From an uncultured Collinsella sp. (GTDB lineage: Bacteria > Actinomycetota > Coriobacteriia > Coriobacteriales > Coriobacteriaceae), in NCBI GenBank assembly GCA_937923795.1, contig CALDWI010000002.1, positions 1 through 64,000 of the forward strand: DNA of 64,000 nucleotides, given 5' to 3'. The translations under genes and the position numbers were made by a program. Below, one piece after another: positions 1-14,393 of the stretch (its first letter is position 1; each line of letters starts with the position of its first letter). The notes beneath the pieces were generated by a model that was given only the letters and a program-made list of their open reading frames with translations, was not told where the DNA came from and made no database searches.

Positions 1-25
1 GCCCGTGGGTTATACCCTAAGAGCA

Positions 26-56
26 AACCACCCTTTTTAAGGGTGGTTCTGATTTT
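26..56 (+). terminator. Rho-independent terminator of an upstream gene
   Basis: A perfect 10-bp stem (26-35 with 39-48) closes on a TTT loop. A modest T-rich stretch (53-56) follows. It most likely ends a gene lying left of the window. The weak T tract keeps confidence moderate. Confidence 0.6.
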
Positions 57-294
57 GATCCCTCTATTTTGTTGGCTCGGCATACAAATTGCTGCCGCTT
101 GCGGTGCTTTGGCGTTGCTACCGTTGGGCGATAAAATTGCACCATTCGAGCAATAATTTGCGTTGACCTGCTGAAGAATGGCGCTTGCCTACATTAACGT
201 TAATTAACGGCGGTAAGATGAACCGGTATCGCAATTTGGTCTGCGGCCGTCGTGCCGCACGCACAGGGCGCATCCTGCGCCTGCGAAAGGATCC
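57..294 (+). promoter_or_regulatory. galU upstream region with an 18-nt motif shared with the ridA upstream region
   Basis: There is no credible gene here. The 18-mer ACCGTTGGGCGATAAAAT at 120-137 recurs exactly at 39076-39093, upstream of ridA. A TTGACC at 163-168 could be a -35 box, but no good -10 lies 17 nt downstream. A TTAACGTTAA palindrome lies near 194-203. The galU promoter is presumably in this stretch, but I cannot place it firmly. Confidence 0.35.
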
Positions 295-1212
295 TTGAAT
301 AACATGAAGGCAATCATCCCCGCCGCCGGTCTTGGCACGCGTTTTCTGCCTGGCACCAAGTGCACGCCCAAAGAGATGCTGCCGGTGCTCGACAAACCGG
401 TCATCCAGTACGTCGTTGAGGAGGCGCTCGACCCCGATGAGGTCGACGATGCTATTATCGTCACCTCTCCTGGCAAGCCCGAGTTGCTGAGCTACTTCCA
501 GCCCGATCGCTCGCTCGAGAACCTGCTTCGCGAGCGTGGCAAGGACGCCTACGCCGACGCCGTCGCCCATGCTGGTGGTATGCCGGTCGACTTCCGTTAT
601 CAGTACGAGCCCAAGGGCCTTGGCCACGCCATTCGCTCTGCCGCCGACGCTGTGGCAGGGGAGAACTTCCTGGTTCTTCTGGGCGATTACGTTGTGCCCA
701 ACCGTGACATCTGCGACAAGATGCTTGCCGTCTCCAAGGAGCACGGTGGCGCTTCTGTTATCGCCGTTGCCGCGTGCGCTCCCGAGGAAGTCAGCCGCTA
801 TGGCGTTATCGCCGGCGATCGCGTGGGCGCTCTCGAGGGCTTCGAGAATGCCGCCGACGACGAGCCCGGTGCCGTTTGGCGTATCGGCGGCCTGGTCGAG
901 AAGCCCGCTCCCGAGGCGGCTCCGTCCAACCTGTACATCGTCGGTCGCTACCTGCTGAGCCCGTTGGTCATGGACCTGCTGGCCGATCAGCAGGCCGGTA
1001 AGGGCGGCGAGATCCAGCTGACCGATGCCATGGCCCGCTCGCTCGACCGCGAGGCCATGTATGCCGTCGTCATCGACCCGCTGTCGGGCTACGATACCGG
1101 TACCCCGTCTGGCTGGATGGCCACCAACGCCCTCATGGCTGCAAGCGATCCTCGCTTTGCCGGCGCCTTCTGGGATGCCATCGACGAGCGCGGCGGTTTG
1201 ATGCGCAAATAA
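295..1212 (+). CDS. galU: UTP--glucose-1-phosphate uridylyltransferase
   Basis: Makes UDP-glucose from UTP and glucose-1-phosphate for cell-envelope polysaccharide and galactose metabolism, in the cytoplasm. The N-terminus carries the nucleotide-binding signature GLGTRFLP followed by TPKEMLPVLDKP, and the length (about 305 aa) is normal. The start is ambiguous: TTG at 295 lies 3 nt after a GAAAGGA ribosome site, and ATG at 304 lies 12 nt after it; family members usually begin at the second position. A strong terminator follows, so it looks monocistronic. Its position directly upstream of rpoB, where many bacteria have rplKAJL, is unusual. Confidence 0.93.
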   Translation: MNNMKAIIPAAGLGTRFLPGTKCTPKEMLPVLDKPVIQYVVEEALDPDEVDDAIIVTSPGKPELLSYFQPDRSLENLLRERGKDAYADAVAHAGGMPVDFRYQYEPKGLGHAIRSAADAVAGENFLVLLGDYVVPNRDICDKMLAVSKEHGGASVIAVAACAPEEVSRYGVIAGDRVGALEGFENAADDEPGAVWRIGGLVEKPAPEAAPSNLYIVGRYLLSPLVMDLLADQQAGKGGEIQLTDAMARSLDREAMYAVVIDPLSGYDTGTPSGWMATNALMAASDPRFAGAFWDAIDERGGLMRK

Positions 1213-1234
1213 GCCTTTCGGGCATCGACATTTA

Positions 1235-1268
1235 CGGGTGCGGACTTCGGTTCGCGCCCGTTTTTTAT
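1235..1268 (+). terminator. galU terminator
   Basis: A GC-rich 8-bp stem (1235-1242 with 1253-1260, one G-T pair) is followed by TTTTTT. This is a classical intrinsic terminator directly after the galU stop. Confidence 0.85.
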
Positions 1269-1399
1269 AAGAGCTGCGATTGCCAGCCCTCTGTTCACAG
1301 AAAATATATGAACAGGTGTTCGATGCATATCCATCTACCTGCATGTTTTCTGTCGAAAAACTTTGCTACTCCAAAAACTCAATCGCGTCAAGGCTTTTC

Positions 1400-1427
1400 T
1401 TGCTCAACGGTCGGTACCTGATAAACT
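1400..1427 (+). promoter_or_regulatory. Candidate rpoBC promoter
   Basis: TTGCTC (1400-1405) and TAAACT (1422-1427) are separated by 16 nt. They lie about 75 nt before the rpoB start and downstream of the galU terminator. With a terminator upstream, rpoBC needs its own promoter, and this is the best match in the gap. Confidence 0.5.
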
Positions 1428-1500
1428 ATTAGGTTGCGATAACTGGCGAAGCTATGCCTCGCCAATCCACCGAGCATTTCCGTGAAGGAGGAAAAACCTG

Positions 1501-4500
1501 GTGACCTACGCATACACTGCCACTGAGCGCAAGCGCGTCAGCTTCGGGAAAATCCCGGAGGCCATGGAGCTCCCCAACCTTATCTCTGTTCAGAGGGAAT
1601 CCTTTGAGCGTTTTAAGGACGAGGGCCTTCGTGAGGCGTTCAAGGAATCCAGCCCCATCCAGAGTCAGAACCATGTTCTCGAGGTTACCTTCGGCGAGCA
1701 TCAGTTCGGCGACCCCGCGCACACCGTCGAGGAGTGCCGCGAGAAGGACATGACCTATCAGGCCCCGCTTCTGACTGACGTCCGTCTCACCAACAAGGAG
1801 ACCGGCGAGATCAAGGAGCAGCTCGTCTTTATGGGCGACTTCCCCATGATGACCGATCAGGGCACCTTCATCATCAACGGTACCGAGCGTATCGTCGTCT
1901 CGCAGCTCGTCCGCTCCCCGGGCGTGTACTACAGCTCCGAGATGGATTCGGGCAAGCAGATCTACAAGGCTCAGATCATCCCGTCCCGCGGTGCCTGGCT
2001 CGAGTTTGAGGTCGACAAGCGCGACCAGCTCATGGTCTCCATCGACCGTAAGCGCAAGCAGAGCGCCACGATGTTCCTGCGCGCCCTTGGCATCGCCGTC
2101 ACCAACGACGATATCATCGAGCTGCTCGGCAACTCCGATGTGATCAAGCGCACCCTGGAGCGCGACACCGCCCTCACCCGCGAGGACGCCCTCATCGAGA
2201 TCTACCGTCGTCTGCGCCCGGGCGAGCCTCCCACCGTGGACGCTTCCCGCAGCCTGCTCGAGGGTCTGCTCTTCAACCCGCAGCGCTACGACCTGGCCCG
2301 CGTCGGTCGTTACAAGGTCAACAAGAAGCTCAACCTCACCACCGAGGAAGAGGTCACGGTGCTCACCGACGAGGATATCGTCGCGACGCTGCGCTACCTC
2401 CTGTCCCTCGCTGCCGGCGAGCAGGGCTTCAAGGTCGACGACATCGACCACTTTGGCAACCGCCGCATCCGCACCGTCGGCGAGCTCGTCGCCAACCAGT
2501 TCCGTATCGGCATGAGCCGTATGGAGCGCGTCGTCCGTGAGCGCATGAGCTCCCAGGACATCGACGAGATCACCCCGCAGTCGCTCATCAACATCCGCCC
2601 GATCGTGGCCTCCATCAAGGAGTTCTTCGGCTCCTCTCAGCTCTCGCAGTTCATGGACCAGGCGAACCCCCTGACCGGTCTGACCCACAAGCGCCGTCTG
2701 TCCGCACTCGGCCCTGGTGGTCTTGCCGGCCACAAGTCCGGCTCCAGCCGCCGCACCAACGTGCCGACGGCCGTCCGCGACGTTCACAATTCGCACTACA
2801 GCCGCATGTGCCCGATCGAGACCCCCGAAGGCCCCAACATCGGCCTGATCGGCTCGCTCGCCCTCTACGCCCGCGTCAACGAGTATGGCTTCATCGAGGC
2901 CCCGTTCCGTCGCGTCGAGAACGGCGTTGCCACCGATCAGATCGACTGGATGACCGCTGACGAGGAAGAGAAGCACGTCATCGCGCCGGCCAACACGCCG
3001 CTCGATCCCAAGACCAACGAGTTCATCACGACCGATGCCGAGGGTAAGATCGTCCGTCCACACACCGTGATCGCCCGTACCCGCGACTTCGACGGCTCCT
3101 TCGGCGCTCCCGCCGACGTGCCCGTCGAGGACGTCGACTACATGGACGTCTCGCCGCGTCAGATGCTCTCCGTTGCAGCCACGCTGATCCCGTTCCTTGA
3201 GCACGACGACGCCAAGCGTACGCTGATGGGCGCTAACATGCAGCGTCAGGCCGTGCCGCTGGTTCACCCCGCCGCTCCCTATGTCGGTACCGGCATGGAG
3301 CGTCGCGCTGCTCTGGACTCCGGCGAGGTCACCCTGGCCAAGAACGCCGGCGAGGTCATCTTTGCCGACGCCGCCAAGATTATCGTCAAGCATGCCGGCG
3401 GCATGGACGAGTATCACCTGGCCAAGTACCAGCGCTCCAACCAGTCCACCTGCATCAACCACCGTCCGCTCGTGCGCGTCGGTGACACCGTTGAGCAGGG
3501 CGAGCCTCTGGCCGACGGTCCTTCGACCGATCACGGCGAGCTCGCACTGGGTCAGAACCTCACCGTGGCCTACATGCCGTGGGAAGGCTTTAACTACGAG
3601 GACGGTATCGTCGTGTCCGAGCGCCTGGTGGCCGAGGACCTGCTGACGACCATCAACATCACCCGTCACGAGATCGACGCCCGCGACACCAAGCTCGGTC
3701 CCGAGGAGATCACCCGCGAGATCCCGAACCTCTCCGAGGACATGCTTGCCAACCTCGACGAGGACGGCATCATCCGCATCGGCGCCGAGGTCGGCCCTGG
3801 CGACATCCTGGTCGGCAAGGTCACGCCTAAGGGCGAGAGCGCTCTGACCGCCGAGGAGCGCCTGCTGCGCGCCATCTTCGGTGCCAAGGCCCACGACGTC
3901 CGCGACACCTCCCTTAAGATGCCTCACGGCGCTTATGGCCGCGTCATCGACGTCGTCCGCTTTAGCCGCGAGAACGGCGACGACCTGGCTCCCGGCGTCA
4001 ACGAGCAGGTGCGCGTCTACGTCGCCCAGCGTCGTAAGATTCAGCAGGGCGATAAGATCGCCGGCCGCCACGGCAACAAGGGTGTTATTTGTAACGTTCT
4101 GCCGGTCGAGGACATGCCCTACATGGCTGACGGTACCCCGATCGACGTCATCCTCAACCCGCTGGGCGTTCCTTCGCGTATGAACGTCGGTCAGCTGCTC
4201 GAGTGCCACCTTGGCTGGGCTGCTGCCTGCGGTTGGGATACCGAGCAGGCCGACTCCGACAAGTACGTCCCCGGTCCGTTCTTCACCGCGACGCCTGTCT
4301 TCGACGGCGCCAAGGAGGACGAGATCGCCGAGGTCATTCGTCGTGCTAACAAGAACATGCTCAACAAGGCCACCGCTGCCTTTGGCGATCACATGCGCCC
4401 CGAGTTCGTCACCCAGCTTGACGAGCGCGGCAAGACCCGCCTGTTCGACGGCCGCACCGGCGAGGAGTTCCGCGAGCCCATTACCGTGGGTACGTCCTAC

Positions 4501-4992
4501 ATCCTCAAGCTCGGCCACATGGTCGACGACAAGATCCACGCCCGTTCGACCGGCCCTTACAGCCTGGTTACCCAGCAGCCGCTGGGCGGCAAGGCTCAGT
4601 TCGGCGGCCAGCGTTTCGGCGAGATGGAAGTTTGGGCACTGTACGCTTATGGTGCTTCCAACGTCCTGCAGGAGATCCTGACCGTCAAGTCCGACGATAC
4701 CGTGGGCCGCGTCAAGACCTACGAGTCCATCGTCAAGGGCGAGAACGTTCCTGTCCCGGGTATCCCCGAGTCCTTCAAGGTTCTCGTCAAGGAGATTCGC
4801 TCCCTCGCACTGGACATCGAGCCCATGCACGATGCTGACGAGGACGCCTCCGCCCCTGTGACCGCCGAGGAGACCTCTGCTCTCGACGACCTGGCTGCGC
4901 TCGCCGGCGTTGACGCCGACGTCGAGGCCGAGGATGCCGAGACCGACGAGGCGCCCGAGGCTGTCGCCGCCACGACCACTGATAAGGAGTAG
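1501..4992 (+). CDS. rpoB: DNA-directed RNA polymerase subunit beta
   Basis: Beta subunit of core RNA polymerase, 1163 aa. It starts with GTG, 9 nt after a GAAGGAGG ribosome site. The rifampicin-binding region (about residues 375-410) has the wild-type pattern, with the D, H and S positions of the FMDQ, THKRR and SALGPGG motifs intact, so rifampicin sensitivity is expected. The [20 protein letters not shown] block is canonical. The last 50 or so residues form an acidic, Ala/Glu-rich tail. The stop codon directly abuts the rpoC start region, so the two are co-transcribed and probably translationally coupled. Confidence 0.98.
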   Translation: MTYAYTATERKRVSFGKIPEAMELPNLISVQRESFERFKDEGLREAFKESSPIQSQNHVLEVTFGEHQFGDPAHTVEECREKDMTYQAPLLTDVRLTNKETGEIKEQLVFMGDFPMMTDQGTFIINGTERIVVSQLVRSPGVYYSSEMDSGKQIYKAQIIPSRGAWLEFEVDKRDQLMVSIDRKRKQSATMFLRALGIAVTNDDIIELLGNSDVIKRTLERDTALTREDALIEIYRRLRPGEPPTVDASRSLLEGLLFNPQRYDLARVGRYKVNKKLNLTTEEEVTVLTDEDIVATLRYLLSLAAGEQGFKVDDIDHFGNRRIRTVGELVANQFRIGMSRMERVVRERMSSQDIDEITPQSLINIRPIVASIKEFFGSSQLSQFMDQANPLTGLTHKRRLSALGPGGLAGHKSGSSRRTNVPTAVRDVHNSHYSRMCPIETPEGPNIGLIGSLALYARVNEYGFIEAPFRRVENGVATDQIDWMTADEEEKHVIAPANTPLDPKTNEFITTDAEGKIVRPHTVIARTRDFDGSFGAPADVPVEDVDYMDVSPRQMLSVAATLIPFLEHDDAKRTLMGANMQRQAVPLVHPAAPYVGTGMERRAALDSGEVTLAKNAGEVIFADAAKIIVKHAGGMDEYHLAKYQRSNQSTCINHRPLVRVGDTVEQGEPLADGPSTDHGELALGQNLTVAYMPWEGFNYEDGIVVSERLVAEDLLTTINITRHEIDARDTKLGPEEITREIPNLSEDMLANLDEDGIIRIGAEVGPGDILVGKVTPKGESALTAEERLLRAIFGAKAHDVRDTSLKMPHGAYGRVIDVVRFSRENGDDLAPGVNEQVRVYVAQRRKIQQGDKIAGRHGNKGVICNVLPVEDMPYMADGTPIDVILNPLGVPSRMNVGQLLECHLGWAAACGWDTEQADSDKYVPGPFFTATPVFDGAKEDEIAEVIRRANKNMLNKATAAFGDHMRPEFVTQLDERGKTRLFDGRTGEEFREPITVGTSYILKLGHMVDDKIHARSTGPYSLVTQQPLGGKAQFGGQRFGEMEVWALYAYGASNVLQEILTVKSDDTVGRVKTYESIVKGENVPVPGIPESFKVLVKEIRSLALDIEPMHDADEDASAPVTAEETSALDDLAALAGVDADVEAEDAETDEAPEAVAATTTDKE

Positions 4993-4998
4993 TTGACT

Positions 4999-9474
<4,476 letters not shown>

Positions 9475-9500
9475 TTTCCTAGTACGTTAACCGCCCTTTC

Positions 9501-9537
9501 AAAGACCCGTTTCCTAACAGGGAAGCGGGTCTTTTTT
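9501..9537 (+). terminator. rpoBC terminator
   Basis: A 9-bp stem (9501-9509 with 9526-9534) is extended by inner TTTCC/GGGAA pairing. It runs into a T tract. This ends the rpoBC operon. Confidence 0.9.
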
Positions 9538-9567
9538 GTTGAGAAACGTTGTCCCGACGAGCACGTC

Positions 9568-9706
9568 GGATTCCCGGAACGGGCCGCCCGCTGTTTAAGT
9601 TTGTCGCGAGTTCCGCACGCAAAGGAAAGCACTTAATGTGCTTTCCGTCTTGCGCAGGACTGTAGAGCAGCAAACTTAAACAGCGGGCCGCCCGGGCCGG
9701 GAATCC
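9568..9706. repeat. Structured palindromic element, copy A (candidate ncRNA or mobile hairpin)
   Basis: Arms of 36 nt (9568-9603 and 9671-9706; 33 of 36 paired) enclose a 67-nt core (9604-9670). The core contains its own hairpin: a 9-bp stem, GGAAAGCAC with GTGCTTTCC, on a TTAAT loop. The same core, also 67 nt long and nearly identical, occurs in copy B at 26891-26957 with different outer arms. An A-T to G-C swap in the inner stem is compensated on both sides between copies. It lies between the rpoC terminator and the rpsL promoter. Function is unknown. Confidence 0.8.
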
Positions 9707-9790
9707 GCCCCCGCGCACAGGAGGGGATCCCTTTTGTGTAGGGTTTGCGGAAATGTGCCTATTTTGGGATACGCCCGGCGGCGTGGTCTG

Positions 9791-9819
9791 TTGACGGCAC
9801 AGCTAACGCCACGTATCCT
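9791..9819 (+). promoter_or_regulatory. Promoter of the rpsL-rpsG-fusA-rpsJ operon
   Basis: TTGACG (9791-9796), a 17-nt spacer and TATCCT (9814-9819) fit a housekeeping sigma promoter well. They lie about 95 nt upstream of rpsL. The remainder of 9538-9912 holds structured element copy A and an untranslated leader; no gene is seen. Confidence 0.65.
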
Positions 9820-9912
9820 ATCGAACTGCGTGTTTCGTAGGGGGATGCTGACCCCTCGATTCAAGCCGTTGCACTTTACAGAAAGCTGGAATCATTCGAG
9901 AAGGAGTACGCT

Positions 9913-10290
9913 TTGCCTACTATTAACCAGCTGGTTCGCCAGGGCCGTCGTTCCGTGCCCAAGAAGTCCAAGAACGCTGCTCTGCAGCACAACTCCCAGA
10001 AGCGCGGCGTGTGCACCCGCGTCTTCACCACGAGCCCCAAGAAGCCGAACTCGGCTCTTCGTAAGGTTGCCCGTGTTCGCCTTGTCAACGGCATCGAAGT
10101 TACTGCTTACATCCCGGGTGAGGGCCACAACCTGCAGGAGCACTCCATCGTGCTCGTCCGCGGCGGTCGTGTCCGTGACCTCCCTGGTGTCCGTTATCAC
10201 GTCATCCGTGGCGCCTACGACGCTGCTCCGGTCCAGAACCGTATGCAGGCCCGTTCCAAGTACGGTGCTAAGCGCCCCAAGGCCAAATAA
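9913..10290 (+). CDS. rpsL: 30S ribosomal protein S12
   Basis: Decoding-centre protein of the 30S subunit, 125 aa. It uses a TTG start 6 nt after an AAGGAG site. The [10 protein letters not shown] loop keeps Lys43, but the second streptomycin-determining position is Arg88 (GGRVRDLPG) instead of the usual Lys. Lys-to-Arg at this position is a known streptomycin-resistance substitution in other bacteria. It is the first gene of rpsL-rpsG-fusA-rpsJ. Confidence 0.98.
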   Translation: MPTINQLVRQGRRSVPKKSKNAALQHNSQKRGVCTRVFTTSPKKPNSALRKVARVRLVNGIEVTAYIPGEGHNLQEHSIVLVRGGRVRDLPGVRYHVIRGAYDAAPVQNRMQARSKYGAKRPKAK

Positions 10291-10363
10291 GCCAGATAAC
10301 GTTTTGATACTTTCGCCGTGTGCCGCCTAAGCGCCGCACGGTAGACACTTAAGGAGATTTCAC

Positions 10364-10837
10364 ATGCCGCGTCGTGCAGCAGCTAATCGTCGTGAGGTTC
10401 AGCCTGACGCCGTTTACAACAACCGCCTGGTGACTCAGCTCATCAACAAGGTCCTTCTTGACGGCAAGAAGGCCACCGCTGAGCGCATCGTTTACACCGC
10501 TTTCGAGATCGTTGCCGAGAAGTCCGAGGGTGGCGACGCTCTCGCTACCTTCAAGAAGGCTATGGACAACGTCAAGCCCACGCTCGAGGTTAAGCCCAAG
10601 CGTGTCGGTGGCGCTACCTATCAGGTCCCGATGGAGGTCAACTCCCGTCGTTCCACCGCTCTGGGTATCCGCTGGATCGTCAACTTCTCCCGCGCTCGCA
10701 AGGAGAAGACCATGGCCGAGCGTCTCGCCAACGAGATCCTCGACGCTTCCAACGGCCTGGGCGCTTCCGTCAAGAAGCGTGAGGACGTCTTCAAGATGGC
10801 CGAGGCCAACCGCGCGTTCTCTCACTATCGTTGGTAA
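10364..10837 (+). CDS. rpsG: 30S ribosomal protein S7
   Basis: Primary 16S rRNA-binding protein that nucleates assembly of the 30S head. The 157-aa length and the start [15 protein letters not shown] are typical. An AAGGAG site precedes the ATG. It lies 73 nt after rpsL and 19 nt before fusA, consistent with one str-type transcript. Confidence 0.98.
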   Translation: MPRRAAANRREVQPDAVYNNRLVTQLINKVLLDGKKATAERIVYTAFEIVAEKSEGGDALATFKKAMDNVKPTLEVKPKRVGGATYQVPMEVNSRRSTALGIRWIVNFSRARKEKTMAERLANEILDASNGLGASVKKREDVFKMAEANRAFSHYRW

Positions 10838-10856
10838 GTTAAGGTAAGGAACTAAC

Positions 10857-12956
10857 ATGGCTAAGCCTAAGTACAAGCTTTCCGATACCCGTAACATCGG
10901 CATCATGGCCCACATCGATGCCGGTAAGACCACCACGACCGAGCGTATTCTTTACTACACCGGTAAGACCCACAAGATCGGTGAGGTCCATGAGGGCGCT
11001 GCCACCATGGACTGGATGGTTCAGGAGCAGGAGCGCGGCGTAACCATTACCTCCGCTGCTACCACGTGCTTCTGGAACAAGGACGGTAAGGACTACCGCA
11101 TCCAGATCATCGACACCCCGGGCCACGTTGACTTCACCGCCGAGGTCGAGCGCTGCCTGCGCGTCCTCGATGGCGCTGTCGCCGTCTTCGACGCCGTTGC
11201 CGGCGTTCAGCCCCAGTCTGAGACCGTTTGGCGTCAGGCTTCTACCTTCAACGTCCCCCGCATCGCCTTCATCAACAAGTATGACCGCGTGGGCGCTGAC
11301 TTCTTCAACGCTATCGAGACCATGAAGGATCGTCTCGACGCTAACGCCGTGGCCGCTCAGGTCCCGATGGGTGCCGAGGACAACTTCTGGGGCGTCATCG
11401 ACCTGGTCACCATGACTGCATGGGACTTCAAGGCCGACGAGAAGGGCATGACCTACCCCGAGCCGATGGACGAGATCCCGGCTGAGTTCGCCGACATCGC
11501 TGCCACCAAGCGCGAGGAGCTCCTTGACGCTGCTGCCAGCTTTGACGACGAGCTCATGGAGAAGATCCTCATGGAGGAGGACTTCACCGTCGAGGAGCTC
11601 AAGGCTGCTCTGCGCAAGGGTGTTCTGGCCAACGAGCTCAACCTCGTCTTCGTGGGCTCCGCCTACAAGAACAAGGGCGTTCAGGAGCTGCTCGACGCTG
11701 TCGTCGACTACCTGCCCAGCCCGCTCGACGTCGAGGCCGTCACCGGTACCGATCCGGACACCGGCGAGGAGATCCAGCGTCATCCTTCCTTCGACGAGCC
11801 CTTTTCTGGCCTGGTCTTCAAGATCATGACCGACCCGTTCGTCGGTAAGCTCACCTATGTCCGCGTTTACTCCGGCCGCGCCGAGTCCGGCTCCTACGTG
11901 GTCAACGCTTCCAATGGTCAGCGTGAGCGCCTCGGCCGCATCCTCGAGATGAACGCCGCCGAGCGTATCGACCGTGACGACGCTGCCGCCGGCGACATCG
12001 TCGCTTGCGTCGGCTTCAAGAACTCCACCACCGGTGACACCCTGTGCGCCGAGGGCAAGGAGATCGTCCTCGAGAAGATCGAGTTCGCTAAGCCCGTTAT
12101 CGACGTTGCCATCGAGCCCAAGACCAAGGCCGAGCAGGACAAGATGTCCCTGGCTCTGACCAAGCTCGCCGAGGAGGACCCGACCTTCCAGGTGTCCACC
12201 AACCACGAGACCGGCCAGACCATCATCGCCGGCATGGGCGAGCTGCACCTCGAGATCATCGTCGACCGTCTGCTCCGCGAGTTCAAGGTTGACGCTAACG
12301 TTGGTAAGCCCCAGGTTGCCTACCGCGAGACCGCTGGTCACGACGTCGAGAAGGCTGAGGGCAAGTTCGTCCGTCAGTCCGGTGGTCGCGGTCAGTACGG
12401 CCACGCCGTCATTAAGCTCGAGAAGATGGAGGAGGGCTTCGGCTACGAGTTCGTCAACGCTATCGTCGGCGGCGTCGTGCCCAAGGAGTACATCCCGTCC
12501 ATCGACAAGGGCATCCAGGAGGCCCTGAACACCGGTGTTATCGCCGGCTTCCCGGTCCTCGACGTAAAGGTCACCCTGTTCGACGGTTCTTACCACGAGG
12601 TCGACTCCTCCGAGGCCGCCTTCAAGATCGCCGGTTCCATGGCTATCAAGGACGCCCTCAAGAAGTCCGATCCGCAGCTGCTCGAGCCGATCATGGCTGT
12701 CGAGGTCGAGACCCCCGAGCAGTACATGGGCGACGTTATGGGCAACCTCTCCGGTCGCCGCGGCAAGATCGAGGGCATGGAGGATCGCAAGAACAGCAAG
12801 CTCATCCGTGCCAAGGTGCCGCTGGGCGAGATGTTCGGTTACGCTACCGACCTTCGCTCCCAGACCCAGGGCCGTGCATCCTACACGATGCAGTTCGACT
12901 CTTATGAGCCGGCGCCCAAGTCCATCGTGGACGAGGTCATGAGCAAGAACGCCTAA
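10857..12956 (+). CDS. fusA: Elongation factor G
   Basis: Ribosomal translocase GTPase, 699 aa. G-domain motifs are clear: AHIDAGKT (P-loop, about residues 19-26), [11 protein letters not shown] (switch I), DTPGH (switch II) and NKYD in place of the commoner NKMD. Domains II-V follow at normal length. The next gene is rpsJ, 60 nt on; tuf, which often follows fusA, is absent here. Confidence 0.97.
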   Translation: MAKPKYKLSDTRNIGIMAHIDAGKTTTTERILYYTGKTHKIGEVHEGAATMDWMVQEQERGVTITSAATTCFWNKDGKDYRIQIIDTPGHVDFTAEVERCLRVLDGAVAVFDAVAGVQPQSETVWRQASTFNVPRIAFINKYDRVGADFFNAIETMKDRLDANAVAAQVPMGAEDNFWGVIDLVTMTAWDFKADEKGMTYPEPMDEIPAEFADIAATKREELLDAAASFDDELMEKILMEEDFTVEELKAALRKGVLANELNLVFVGSAYKNKGVQELLDAVVDYLPSPLDVEAVTGTDPDTGEEIQRHPSFDEPFSGLVFKIMTDPFVGKLTYVRVYSGRAESGSYVVNASNGQRERLGRILEMNAAERIDRDDAAAGDIVACVGFKNSTTGDTLCAEGKEIVLEKIEFAKPVIDVAIEPKTKAEQDKMSLALTKLAEEDPTFQVSTNHETGQTIIAGMGELHLEIIVDRLLREFKVDANVGKPQVAYRETAGHDVEKAEGKFVRQSGGRGQYGHAVIKLEKMEEGFGYEFVNAIVGGVVPKEYIPSIDKGIQEALNTGVIAGFPVLDVKVTLFDGSYHEVDSSEAAFKIAGSMAIKDALKKSDPQLLEPIMAVEVETPEQYMGDVMGNLSGRRGKIEGMEDRKNSKLIRAKVPLGEMFGYATDLRSQTQGRASYTMQFDSYEPAPKSIVDEVMSKNA

Positions 12957-13016
12957 GTTCGAGCTCCCTGTTACGTAATCCGCGAGAACATCTCTCGCAC
13001 TCTTTGGAGGTTTAAG

Positions 13017-13325
13017 TTGGCTACCCAGAAGATCCGCATTCGCCTCAAGGGCTATGATCACGAGGTCGTCGATCAGTCCGCGAAGCTCATCGTTGAGACC
13101 GCTCAGAAGACCGGCGCTCGCGTTTCCGGTCCTGTCCCCCTGCCCACCGAGCGCAACCTGTACACGGTTATCCGCTCGCCGCACGTGAACAAGGACTCCC
13201 GTGAGCAGTTCGAGATGCGCACCCACAAGCGCCTTATCGACATCCTCGACCCCACCTCGGGCACCGTTGATTCGCTCATGCGTCTCGACCTTCCCGCTGG
13301 CGTCGACATCGACATCAAGCTCTAA
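13017..13325 (+). CDS. rpsJ: 30S ribosomal protein S10
   Basis: 30S head protein, also the NusE antitermination factor. Length is 102 aa, with a TTG start 6 nt after a GGAGG site; the [18 protein letters not shown] start and PLPTE motif are typical. It normally heads the S10 operon. Here it is attached to the str operon, closed by a strong terminator, and separated from rplC by about 14 kb of fatty acid and transport genes. Confidence 0.98.
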   Translation: MATQKIRIRLKGYDHEVVDQSAKLIVETAQKTGARVSGPVPLPTERNLYTVIRSPHVNKDSREQFEMRTHKRLIDILDPTSGTVDSLMRLDLPAGVDIDIKL

Positions 13326-13346
13326 GCGATATCGCTCATAGCTTAC

Positions 13347-13384
13347 AGAGCCCCGCTACCATTACGGTAGCGGGGCTCTTTTGT
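13347..13384 (+). terminator. str/S10 operon terminator
   Basis: A perfect 14-bp GC-rich stem (13347-13360 with 13366-13379) on a 5-nt loop is followed by TTTTGTTTT. It lies between convergent rpsJ and birA. Confidence 0.93.
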
Positions 13385-13440
13385 TTTGAATGATGGTTTG
13401 GACTGCCGGGTATTGCTGCCGAGTAGGTGGCTGCGGCGCC

Positions 13441-14217
13441 CTATTCGCTCAAGGGGCGCAGCGATGCCTCCTCAAAATGGAAGGATCGCACGCCGCTTTC
13501 CGCTTCGATACACGCGCGACCAAAGGCATCGACGGTTTTAAAGATGCCACGTGCCAGCTCATGTCCGGCAGGGGAGCGGGCGAGAACGTGTTCCCCGATC
13601 CAATTGAGGTGAGCGATATATTCGTCGTGGACGGGCGCGAGCGGACCGGCGTCTTCTTCCTTGGCGTTGAGGTGTTCTGCCCACGCGTCTACTGCGTTCA
13701 CGACCGCGTGATAGACCTCATCGAGGAGCATGTCGACGGCGGGAACGTTCTCGTTGAGATCCAAGAGACCGATTGCCGGCAGGCCGCCATCGGGAACCTC
13801 CGAGGGCACATAGTTCACATTAACGCCAATGCCGCAGACGGCGAAAGGTTTGCCTTCGTTATCGCGTGCGGCCTCGACCAGAATGCCGCCGAGCTTGCGC
13901 CCTCGCGCGACCAGATCGTTGGGCCATTTGAGGTCAATCTCGTTTGCAAGGCCCTGCATTTCGAGCGCCTCGAGCACCGCTAGGCCGCTGACGGCGGCAA
14001 GACCAGAGTACTTTGCAGGATTAACGCATGGGCGCAGAACAATCGAAAGCAATAGGTTGCCGGCGGTTGAATCCCACTTGTGGCCGCGCCGGCCGCGTCC
14101 TGCTGTCTGAGCCCGGGCGGCAAGTCCTGTGCCGTGCGGCGCTCCCTGTTTTCCTGCTTCGAGCAGGTCATCGTTGGTCGATCCGGTTACGTCGACCACC
14201 GTTAAACGAGAATCCAT
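13441..14217 (-). CDS. birA: Biotin--[acetyl-CoA-carboxylase] ligase
   Basis: Attaches biotin to the AccB carrier protein. The 258-aa protein has the catalytic GRGRRGHKW loop (about residues 40-48) and KWPNDL. It lacks the N-terminal helix-turn-helix of the bifunctional E. coli BirA, so it is a ligase and not a repressor. It is divergent from the fab operon, which encodes its substrate AccB. The shared 176-nt gap contains two operator-like palindromes. Confidence 0.93.
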   Translation of the reverse strand: MDSRLTVVDVTGSTNDDLLEAGKQGAPHGTGLAARAQTAGRGRRGHKWDSTAGNLLLSIVLRPCVNPAKYSGLAAVSGLAVLEALEMQGLANEIDLKWPNDLVARGRKLGGILVEAARDNEGKPFAVCGIGVNVNYVPSEVPDGGLPAIGLLDLNENVPAVDMLLDEVYHAVVNAVDAWAEHLNAKEEDAGPLAPVHDEYIAHLNWIGEHVLARSPAGHELARGIFKTVDAFGRACIEAESGVRSFHFEEASLRPLSE

Positions 14218-14311
14218 AACAGCTGCTACCTCCTAAGGTAATAAGGCAATCGCGTAATGGTGTCGAGAGATAGACACAATGTGAAGCCTTTGTCGCATTT
14301 GAACAATTTAA

Positions 14312-14375
14312 TGTTAACACGTCAACAACGACTGAAATGCGTTATCCTCTCTTGGTCGATGTAAACACGTCAACA
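14312..14375 (+). promoter_or_regulatory. Paired operator sites around the fab operon promoter
   Basis: TGTTAACACGTCAACA (14312-14327) and TGTAAACACGTCAACA (14360-14375) are near-identical imperfect palindromes whose starts are 48 nt apart. Between them lies TATCCT (14343-14348), a plausible -10, so a dimeric repressor could cover both the -35 region and the initial transcribed region. Neither site resembles the FapR, FabR or FabT consensus as I know them. The regulator is not evident in the window. Confidence 0.55.
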
Positions 14376-14393
14376 ACTCAAAGGAGGTTAGTG

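Noticed and set aside
10839..13226. Long open frame antisense to fusA
   Set aside because: Shadow of fusA; it runs across fusA and into rpsJ with no plausible start signal.
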